Source: Lingula anatina
Taxonomy: Eukaryota > Brachiopoda > Lingulata > Lingulida > Lingulidae
Assembly (NCBI RefSeq): GCF_001039355.2
Contig: NW_019773515.1
Coordinates: 124,001 to 188,000 of the forward strand
Length of the DNA: 64,000 nucleotides
Direction: 5' to 3'
Shown: piece after piece, positions 36,401-47,900 of the stretch
How the letters are laid out: every line of letters begins with the position of its first letter
Numbering within the stretch: position 1 is the first letter of the stretch
Translations under genes and position numbers: made by a program
The notes under the pieces: model-generated
What the model saw: the letters and a program-made list of their open reading frames with translations, nothing else
Databases searched by the model: none
Told to the model about the DNA's origin: nothing

Positions 36401-39400
36401 ACCCAAAAAGGTGTGTGGGTATGTGTGTGTGTGTTGTGTCTGTGTATGTGAAAGATAGAGAGTATAAAAAGCATTTAAAAACATGATGAAACAAAAGACC
36501 ATTTTACCATCCCTGCCCCCTAAATATAACAGTAAAATTGCCTTCATGTGCTCTTAGTTTTATATTTGTCAAGAAAAGTGGGACGGATGATATCTTTGTG
36601 TCCCCCGTTCCCCTCCCCCCCCACCCCACCCCCCACCCCCCACCCCATCCCAACTGTGGTCTTTACCTTTTTAGGAAAAGATGAGCACAGAAAGTGATAT
36701 GGACTTGTTTGTTTTAAGTATCAAGTTGCTCTAGTGGACTCCAGATTTGCTGGGAGTGGTATAGTGTGTAATATGTTTTTGCCATCCTCAAAAGAAGTAA
36801 AAAAAATCTTCTCTCTTAGACACACCAGTACATTGTATAATAATACTTCAAATGCAATGTTTTTATCTCCTTGATGATTAGGTCATGTGAGCATAAGCTT
36901 CCCAGCAATCGTCCTGTTTATTAATTAGCTTCTAATTGAAAACAATGCAGGGTCATTACTTTGCACAGTGCATTGTTTATGTGCTCTATTCTTTGCCTCG
37001 ATTCTTTATGTCCATTTTATCATCTCCGTCTCAGGGGCAATCTCGCCAGCAATTCCCAGGCTCGCAGACGAGACGCCATGATAGCCAGCACAGGGACTCT
37101 TCTGGACAACGTAAATCAAGATGGTCAGAAGGTAAAAAACGGGTGCACAAGAGGTTCTTGTGGCTGTTGCTACTTTTCTATGCTGTCACAGTGCCAGAGA
37201 CACATACACTAGATATGCACCACACAGGCTCTTTGTAGTCTTCTTCTTATTTGAATTTTTATGTACAGACACAGATGTGTCTGTACATATTGCCATCACC
37301 TGCGTCTGTCGTCGCCGTCGCCGATCATGTCGCCGTCGCTGTCGCCGTCGCCGTGCACTTTCAGCGTTAACACCATAAGTGGAAGACAGTTTTACTTTTT
37401 GGCTTTATATTTACAGCGCTGACTAATATTCATAAAACGCAGGTCAAGTTCGAAAATCGGCATGATCGGGCCACTATTTTAGTAGTTATGCTGTTTTTTC
37501 ACTTTTTAGCATATATGCAACACTGTTAACACATTTCAAGGTAAACCGATAGGCCTGTTGTCATGAAACTCACAGGAGTGGTNATGGGCCTGAAGCTTAC
37601 ATTGGTATTACCTGTTGAGCATAATTAAAATTTGATGTTGAATTTGCAGTTTAACATAATGTACTTTTGCATCAGAATTGACAGTAGCCTATTTTGTTAT
37701 TTCCTGCTTTTTGTCTGTACATTTGACAGCTTTGCTGCCTTGTTTTTTCTTAACACTTAAAACTTGTTGCTTACCGATTGGCATAACCCATTTGTTATAT
37801 AGACTGCCGCTTTTACATTGCAAGCCTTGTGCTCCTGTTCTCTGTGTTATTGGTTAGACAGGTAAACTATGAATAGTCCGGTGGCTTAAGGAAAAAATCG
37901 TGACACGGCGGATAAAAGCACTAAATTTTGCATGTGGGTACCTTTTGACATACTAAATCAAATTAGAGCCGTAGCCCACGGAAAAAAATTACCGTTTGGC
38001 AAAAAATCCAAAATGGCCGCCAATTTATGGAATTCTATAGAAATGTGTACATACCTATGTTGATTTTTATCAAATAAATTATTTTCTCAGAGTTTTCCAC
38101 ACCCTTATTACCCATTTTATTCATATATGTCAGATAGCAAACAAGTTCCCTTGGACTTTTTGAAAAAATCCAAGATGGCTGTCATATGCCATAGAAACAG
38201 CCATAGGAATACTAGTGCACAACTAATACCAGCTATAGACAGATACGTTGTCCACTATCAAATTAAGTCTGTTTCTCAGATTTTTGTCACCCACATAATA
38301 TGTTTGTGGTGAGTAACTGCGAAGTGTTCTTGGGCATTTCGGAAAATCCAAGATGGCTGCCATGTGCCACAGGAATTCTAGTATACGGGGGATTCAACTA
38401 ATGGCAACTGGAAAGATTAATTTTCCACTATCAAATTAAGTTTGTTTCTGGGTGTTTTCCACATCCTTTCCACCCACACAATATGTATGTGGTGAGTAAC
38501 TAACTTGTATTCCTGGGCATTTTGAGAAAATCCAAGATGGCCGCCATATGTCATAGGAACACTTCTAGTGTTACAAAGGGTTGGAACTAATGCCAGCTAA
38601 TTCACTATCAAATTCAGTTTATTTTTTTAGTGTTTTACACATAATTATTACACTGTGATACATATCTAGCAGGTAATAAATGTGCATATTTGATCATTTT
38701 GAGAAAATCCAAGATGGCCGTCATTGGCCATAGGAATACTACTGGAATTACAACTGCACATCCATGGCTTTTCATCTACTACCAGGGTGAAATTGTGTTT
38801 GCTTATCAAGTTTTGCCCATCCTTAATAGTCCTATGATATGTATCTGGTGGGTAAATAGTGTACAACCTTGGATATTCTGAGAAAATCCAAGATAGCTAC
38901 AATTTGACATAGGAATACAAATGGGTGGGTTTCAATTGCTGCTAGAGAGGCATATGGTTTATTGCAGTTAACTTTACATCATTTTAAAATGTTTTTCATA
39001 TCCTATTTATCCTTATGAAAGACTTCGTGTGTGTAGAAAGTGTATGTATCCTTGGGTATTATTTGGAGAAAACCCAAAATAGCTGCCAGTTGTCATAGGA
39101 ATATATCATTCAAATGAAAATAGGTGTCAATTAATGGAACAGTTCAGGCATTGATTTCAACATGAAATAAAGCTGTTTGATGTTCAAACATGTTGACATC
39201 CTTATTAATCTTACTCTATATAAATCTGGTGTGTAGCAAGTGTGCATCTTGCGCATTTGAGAAAATTCAAGATTGCTGCAATTCACAATAGGAATAGTAC
39301 ATTCAACTACCGCCAGAGAGACATTGGGTTCAATGTAAAATTAATTTTGTTTCTCGGTATTTCCCACATTCTTTTTGGACTTTTAGATATCTATCTGGTG

Positions 39401-41936
39401 GGTAACGTGTATACCCTTAAGTATTTTGACAAAATATCATGATTACCCTCATTTGCCTTAGAAGTGCCTATAAAATCTAATGCACCAGTTTTCCTATGGG
39501 GAAAAGAAGGCCATCTTGGATTTCCCCAAAATGATAAAATATGGACATTAATTACCTAACAGATATGTATCATGGGATAATAATAATAAAAAAACAGAAT
39601 AACAACTGAAATCAGCTTCATTTTATATGTAAGCCTATCTCCCGCAGGTATTAACTGAACCCCACCTTCTATGGCTAATGGCAGCCATTTTGTTTTGTTT
39701 TCTTTTCAAAAAGGATACACATAACATTCTCATCATATATATATATCTTATGTGAATTAAAAAGATGTGGAAAATACTCAGAAACAAACCAAATTTATCA
39801 ATTAATATTATATCTCCATGGCAGAAGAAGCCCTATGTGTACACTAGTATTCCTTTGATATGGCGGCCATCTTGGATTTTACTCGAAATGCCTGAGAATA
39901 AAGGTTAGTTACTCACCACAAATATATTATTTGTGTAATAAAAAACAATTAGATAGTGGGCAATGCATCTTCCTAGTTGACATTAGTTAGTTGAAAACCT
40001 GTGTACAAGATCTAGTATTCCTATGCCATATGGCGGCCATCTTGGATTTTTCAAAAAGTCCAAGGACACTACTTTGTTACCTGACACATATGCATAATAT
40101 GGGTAATAAGGATGTGGAAAACATTGAGAAAATACTTAATTTGATAAAAATCAACATAGGTTTGTATATATTTCTACAGAATTTCACAAATTGGCGGCCA
40201 TTTTGGATTTTTTGGCCAAACGGTAAATTTTTTCCGTGGGCTACAGCTCTAATTTGATTTAGTATGTCAAAAGGTACCCACATGCAAAATTTGGTGCTTT
40301 TATCCGCCGTGTCACGATTTGGCCATTTTTTTGCCCTAAGCAACCGGACTAGAAGAGCCAAAAGGGAATACATACACACACCTACTTGTATTTTCTTCAG
40401 TTGTAATTGTTTCTGGCATCTCTCTCTGTCCGATGACCCGATTGTACTTAATTTATCTTCAGCAATGTATTTTTTTTCCCCATTTTTGGAACACCCTGCC
40501 CGAAAAAGTACTTATGCATCTTCTTACGTTAAGTGAATGGTTATTACATGTTTATCCATGTTTTTCTGTAGATACACCTCCTAGAAAGGAACAAATCAGA
40601 AAGCATAAAATATTTGACAATTGCTCTTCTTATCTGGCCTGTGACTAGCTAGCAACAAGCTTTGACAAGTTGTTCTTGTTTTATTGGTCCAGTGTATTAC
40701 ATCTTCTAATATTTTTTTAAAGCTGGTCCAATTTTAATCAGAAGATGGTGAACAGAGTCGGACATTACACTGGTAACGTGCTTCAAACGCTTTTTGTACT
40801 TGCATACTACTTCCCCTTAGATATTTCATAACTTTTGAAGATTTTTCTGATGGTCACAATAAAATTGCCTTTGGGATGATCATAAAAAAGCATTTTGTGA
40901 TATTCTACCATCTGTACAAGTCAAGCTTCTACATTTTCTAGTTCTGGGATGTTAGTTGGAACTGGGTATGTTGTCCTTCCCAACTACCTGAATGTTTTAT
41001 TTTAGGCTCCCTCTATAATTTTGTAGTGTTTAGATTTTTATGATTGTATAAACTACACCTTTGCCTTTTATTTCGAAATGTTACTTTTAAGAATCAGCAC
41101 TGAGTTAGACTATAGTTCAAAGCTTGTGCTGAGCTTATGTTTATTTCAGGGGATATACCAAATGTTTTCTTTTTTTTCTCTGATAGCCTCTCTCTTTCTA
41201 CTCTCAAACCAATTTCTCGAATTTCTCTTCTTTTCTTGCAATTCTTGTCCTCTTCCTCAGTTTCCTGATGCATTGATAGCATTGTCAACAAGGTGTGTCT
41301 GAACCTCTTGACTACACAAGTCCTTTCATCACACCTTTACGGTATTTTCTTCTTTTCTCTCTTTTTTTTTTTTTTTAAGTATTATTTATTTGGAACATTT
41401 CAGGTTGCAGGAGTGCATCAATGAGGGCAACACATGATTCAGTGCAAACTTTTAACAAAGATGTTATACTGATATAAATTTTGAACTCTTTTAGGGAAAT
41501 CGGCCAAGGAATCTGCGGATGTGTACGACCCAGCTGAACCAACTGAAGATGTAAGTGTATAATTTTACTTTGACGCCTTCTTGAAAAAAATTTTTTTTCA
41601 ACCATCTTGTCACCTGTTGGATTTGTTTGTGTCACATTTTATCTGAAATAAAACAGGGGTCATTACTTAGAGTTCAGCCTCAAAAGTGAGAAGTAAATGT
41701 GAACAAGTAACCCGATATGAATTTTTTTAATTTGACTGCCACCATTGCAGTTCTCCCAGTATATTCAGTGCTGTTTTGTTTGTGTTTTATAGGAGGACCA
41801 ACCCCGTGCTGGAGATAAGAGACGTCATAGCGGTCAGTTGAGTAAGAGAGAGGTCAGTGCAGCAGGAGATCTCAAAGTGACCATCCCTAACAGAGAGGCA
41901 GCCAAGGACAGTAAGGTGAGTTGATTAGAGGCACCA

Positions 41937-41969
<33 letters not shown>

Positions 41970-44849
41970 CCTTTGCCAAAGAGGTAATATTTTGCCTTTG
42001 TTTCTCTATTAGGTAACAGAATAAACTCAAAAAGTTATATAACATTGGAAAGAAAATTAACAGCAGCATTCTTACTATATATTTCTTGGCAAAAAAAAAA
42101 AATAAAAAAATTTGTATTCGTAGAAGTATTTTAGTTGTAGCATTGAAAATTACAGGGGAGGGAGTATATGTTGAAGTTCTTGTAGAATTTACTTAATTTT
42201 TGTTGATGTTCTGTGTTTCAGTCAGAGGGGCAGGGAAAGTTTCATTGCCATGTGTGCGGAGTGCCATGCCAGAACCAGGAGGTAATATGTGCCAGGACTT
42301 GTATTAACAGCCCAGGCCTGTAAATTACCAGTGTATAGTGGTCAATTTTATCACAGTTCTGTTAAAGGAAGAAATGTTAAGACGTGTGCATATGTATTTA
42401 TTTCCATATAACTCTCTTGAGTAATTTAAGGGTTTTGATTCCGAACCTGATGGAACATACTGAGACTTGTGAGCACTCATTTACTGTCTTTTAAAGCTGT
42501 TAAATGGAAAATTAACAAACCTTTTGATTTAATTATTCCAGAAATTTACCAAACACATGCAAAGCCAGCAACACAAGGCTCGTCTGGCCGATGTAGTGAA
42601 CATGTCACAGCATGTTAACATGACCAAACAGCAGCAGCAGCAGCAACCATGGCCAAACAACATGGCGCGTGCTCAAGCGGAACAAAAACTGCGACAGATT
42701 GAACAAGAGTGAGTGAAAAAAATGACAGAACACGTCTTTTTATGTACAGACACAGATGTGTCTGTACATATAGCCATCATCTGCGTCTGTCGTCGCCGTC
42801 GTCGCCGTGCACTTTTACCGATAACATGATAAGTGGAAAACCATTTTACCTTTTGACTTGAAACTTGCAGAACTGATGAATATTCATAATACGCAGGTCA
42901 AGTTCGAAAATCAGCATGATCGGGTCACTTTTAGGGAATTTATGCTGTTTTTTTCACTTTTTTCAGCATATATGCAGCACCGATAACACGATAAGTGGAA
43001 AACCTTTTACCTTTTGACTTGAAACTTACAGAACTGATGAATATTCATAATACGCAGGTCAAGTTCGAAAATCAGCATGATCGGGTCACTTTTAGGGAAT
43101 TTATGCTGTTTTTTCACTTTTTTCAGCATATATGCAGCACCGATAACACGATAAGTGGAAAACCATTTTACCTTTTGACTTGAAACTTACAGAACTGATG
43201 AATATTCATAATACGCAGGTCAAGTTCGAAAATCAGCNNNNNNNNNNNNNNNNNNNNNNNNNNNNNNNNNNNNNNNNNNNNNNNNNNNNNNNNNNNNNNN
43301 NNNNNNNNNNNNNNNNNNNNNNNNNNNNNNNNNNNNNNNNNNNNNNNNNNNNNNNNNNNNNNNNNNNNNNNNNNNNNNNNNNNNNNNNNNNNNNNNNNNN
43401 NNNNNNNNNNNNNNNNNNNNNNNNNNNNNNNNNNNNNNNNNNNNNNNNNNNNNNNNNNNNNNNNAAAAAGTTATGGACCGATTTTGCAGAAATTTTCAGG
43501 AACTGTCGGAAGTGGGCCAAAGAGGACAATGATTAATTTTTGGTGGTGGTCCGGATCAATAATCAATCAATTATCAATAATAATCAACAATTGCTGCCTT
43601 GGCAGAGGTCTGCACTCTCAAAGTGCTTTTCTAGTTTTGTTGTTTTCCTTTATAATTTTTTCTCAAACACTTGCATTTGTGACTTTTAACTCTCATCTGC
43701 CTGGGGCTCTGCACATTTTCTGTATTTCTACATAAGCAGTTGTATTGTTTTTTATGTCTTTAAACATTATGTAATATTATTTTATGCACTGTCATCATTT
43801 TTCAAATATTGAGACTTTCATAATGTGAATTTGAACTCTCATGGTCCTGAAACTGTAATCTTATTGAAGGGGTGGATTGAGACCATCTTCTGGGTCTTCC
43901 GGAAGACAGTCAGGTTATTAAGTTTATATTGACTGGTATCTATTTTTTTCTGTTGGAAGACATAGATACTTTGTAATACTGTCAGAAAATATCTCTGGGT
44001 CTGCTCCTGTTATTGACCATGTTACCTGTTGTGCAAGATTAAAATTCAGTGTTGACTGACAGTGCTATTATAAGCATTATTTATTATTGCATGAAAATTG
44101 ACAAAATGACCTTTTTTGCATCTTTATTTTCTGTTTTTTGTCTGTACATTTGACAGCTTTGCTGCCTTGTTTTTTTTGGCAGTTAAACAGTTTTTTGTGA
44201 AAATTTAATTTTTCACATATTGGCATTTACAAGGTGTGACTTTAAAGTTCCATGATCCTGAAGACTTTTGCTTGTCACATTTTCTGAATGTCCATGTTAC
44301 TAATATTTTATTAATAACATTTGATTGTCATCATGCTGTTCAACATTATGTAATGTTGCATCAAAATTTGAAGAAACACCTATTTTGGGCACTGCTCCTA
44401 TGATGACCATTTAAGGGAAATCATGTCACTTACTGTTCTCAAACTTACAGGAAAGAAACATGGGTCTAACATACAGCTTCAATAGGCAATGCAGTCTGTT
44501 TGGTAAATTTTTCTGGCAATTTAACAGTTTTTTGTGAAAATTTATTTTCTGTTTTTTTGTCTGTACATTTGACAGCTTTGCTGCCTTGTTAGTTGTTAAA
44601 TGTTTATCAATCAAAGTTCAAAATCTGTTACTTTTGAATACTGGGGTTAATATAATATAGAATTTATAGCATCACTGTGTATGAAGTATTTTGTTCTGTT
44701 TATTTTAATGTTGTATTCAACTATTGTATTATGTTTTTTTTCTATTGCAGTGACTCAGACTTTTGTAATATCTGTAGCCACAAATTTTCTGGCAGCAAAC
44801 TGGGTCACATGCGAAGTGCAGAGCACAAGGTAATCCAAGTGGTTTTACT

Positions 44850-44906
<57 letters not shown>

Positions 44907-47900
44907 AGGCATGTATCAATTGAATGATCATACCAGAATAAGTTTCAATATTTTTTCTGTGGAATGTTTTTAAACGATAAGCTGTTTTTGTCCACATGAA
45001 ACGTTTCACTGGTGGGGGCTGGTCCATATTTTGACCATTTATGGTTGTTAGATGGAGGCTGTGTTACATGATGTGGATGTTTTGTTTCAGAGGAAGTCCC
45101 GTCTCACCAACAAGGGCTGTATCCTGTGCAAAGTGGAATCCTTTGATACGTACCCAGAATATGTGAAACATTTAGACTCGGGTGGCCACAAGAAGGTATT
45201 GAATCTCTCCTCAATTTGTATAATTTCAGATGAACAAATATCGGCAAAGAGCACACTGTGTGGCTTGCGATAGGAGGTTCAAATCGCCTAAGAGTTTTGT
45301 CCGTCATTGTAGTTCTATTGAACATCAGCAGGTGTGTCTCTGTAAAGTTTTTAATTGTTGTGGCCAAACACTTTAAGTATTGCGTTGACGCTGACTCTCA
45401 ATTAATTTGGGCCAGAGAAGAATGGCATTGTGACGTTGTAAAATGATATCAAGTTATATATTTTCAAGATGGGTATAAAAGGCAATTTTAGCAGGGATGC
45501 TTGTTTACATACAATAAGTGGATATTTTTTATTTTTGCAGAAAAAGGCAGATCTTCAGAAAGAACTGGCAGCCAAAAAAGAGAAGGAGAAAGAAGATGGT
45601 AATGATGATGGGGGCTTTTTAACAGTTGATGCCACTGGAATCTTTGCTGATGTGAGTTAGGTTGGCGAACATGATAATGTTATTGAGCACTTCTTTGTGA
45701 TAGTTTGTAAAATTGAAAGTTAGGTGGGAATCTTCTAGCTTCGAAAATGGTGCATTTTAGGGTTTCAGCATACTTAACCCCATAGGATCCGGTTAATGCT
45801 GACCCATAAAGTTCTGCTGTGCCCAATTAATTTTGTGAGCTAGCCTTGAAAAGCCGGGTCACCTCAGTAAATTGGCCATAATTTATTTGTTTGCCTTTAT
45901 TACCCATACAAAGTATACATTTTTAAAAAGCCAATATTTCAATCTAAATGAAAATATAACTACATTTAAATTCAACATGCAGTATCAAGAGTTATGACCG
46001 GTTAAAAACAACACTTTCATTTGGTAATGGGCGAAATAAAACAAAGTTGATTTATCTTATGCACAATAATTTTTTATTTCTTCATACATTTGCCTGAAAA
46101 TTCACAGAGATGATGCCAATTATAGTAACTTTCAATCCAGAAAATTTCAGCAAGTTACCTCCATTAATTTCCAAGTTATGCTCGTTTTGCTATCAGGTAT
46201 ACTTGAGCCAGCTTTTCAGCTCACCTGAACATCGTGGCTGAATAGAAGTCAAATTTTAACACCATCTATGACAAAAACATCTACAAAACTTATATCATAA
46301 ATAAATGAATATCATCGCCACTGTCTATATCACTGTCACTCGAAAACACCTTGTCAGTGTCAGAGTTTCTAATCATTTCAATAACAGTATCCATTCGCAG
46401 GCCCGTTCCGTAGTGAGAAGTCGCCATTTTGATTTTACTTTCTCCAGCTAAGTCTAGAAAACCGCCGATTTCTCGCTCATTAATATTTCTATCGTCCTTT
46501 ATATCATAAATAAATGAATATCATCGTCACTGTCTATGTCACTGTCACACGAAAACTTCTCATCAAAGTCCGGGTTTTCAATCATTTCAATAACAGTATC
46601 CCTTCGCAGGTCCCTACCGTAGCGAGGAGCCGCCATCTTGAGTTTACTTTCTCCAACTAAGTCTTGAAAATCACCGTTTTCTTGCTCAAATATATTTCTA
46701 TCGCCTTTAAAAATGGTGGCAATGAGAGACAAGAAACATACCTGGATGTGAAACTATATATCATTTCATGACTCACGATACAAAATAGTACAGAAGCCGA
46801 TCTTTCCAAGATACGCACATATGCGGTTCTGGGCTTTTGGGGTAAGCGATAATTGAACCGCACATATGCGGTGACGGGCTCTATGGGGTTAAAACATTTA
46901 TGAAAAATTCTGTTATTCATGATAATTTTTTTTCCTATGTCAAGTTTTTTCATTTAAAAAGAAATTTTTATGTAGGCAAAAGAAGAAGCAGATGGTGCTA
47001 AAAGTCCTGAGGTCCCTGAAACCAAACCTGTAGATCCCAAACCTATAAAAACAGACAAGGTATACTTCTTGTGATTTTCAGTATGGGTTACTTTCTTAGA
47101 TGTGATTGTGGTTGCATGTAAATGTTTAAAGCAGGTCTTACTGATTTAGAGGGTTACAAAGCAAAGAAATGATTTTCCCTGAAACTTTGCCTATTTTTTC
47201 ATAAATTCCACCTCAGGGCATGCCTAAAATAAATCAGTTTAGAAAATACATTTCGAGATCAATTTAAGTTTTAAAAAAAACAGCTTTTTTAAATATCTTG
47301 CCATACTTGTGCTACAAATAGTATTCATCCTGCAATCTCTGATTGGCTAGACAACTGCTCGGGACATCCTTATTTTGGATATGAAAGATACTTATTGGGG
47401 GCTTGTTTTTGTATTAATTGTGTTTTAAATCATATTTTCCATTCATAGCACCATGTAACATATTCTTGCACATTTTGGTAAGACCTGCTTTAAATGAAAT
47501 GGTTGTTTTGTTAATTTCTTTATTTCTGTGGAAAATTGGTCATTTTCAGTGACAATTGGGACCCATTTCACAAAATAGCTTCAGCCTGAAATCAGGACTT
47601 TTCTTTTGGATTAAAATTTGCTCCCTCTTTTTTACACGATGGATCAGTAATAGTCCTATAAAATACTGCACTTGTTTTATAACAGAAAAAATATGGGTAT
47701 ATAAACACATACACAGTGTGTTTATCTTTACCTGAAGTAAACCGAATGTTTGGACTGAAATTTTATGTGAAATAAGACGGGAATGGAGGTGGAGTTTGTA
47801 TGAAATTGAATCTTGTTGAAGTGATGGATGCTATTGCTACTCTGCTTTTTCCTGGCTTGTATAGATGATACTAGCCCCCACCAGTGAAATGTTTCTGTTA

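Larger units (their letters stand above)
45774..46892. mobile_element. non-autonomous piggyBac-like element (CIZ1 intron 10)
   Basis: The left end TTAACCCCATAGGATCCGG and right end GGGCTCTATGGGGTTAA are inverted repeats with TTAA at both outer edges, the target site and terminal CCC typical of piggyBac. Near the right end CGCACATATGCGGT occurs twice (near 46813 and 46858) as subterminal repeats. The interior carries minus-strand remnants of a transposase N-terminal region, tandemly duplicated. At 1.12 kb it is too short for a full transposase. Confidence 0.85.

Noticed and set aside
37300-37355. CGTCGCCGTCGCC tract as a CRISPR-like or CpG-island signal
   Set aside because: It is simple trinucleotide repeat inside a transposable element, with no spacer-repeat structure; the genome is eukaryotic.
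38127-40536. Short frames within the foldback element
   Set aside because: They recur because of the repeat unit (KIQDGRH-type translations) and lack coding features.
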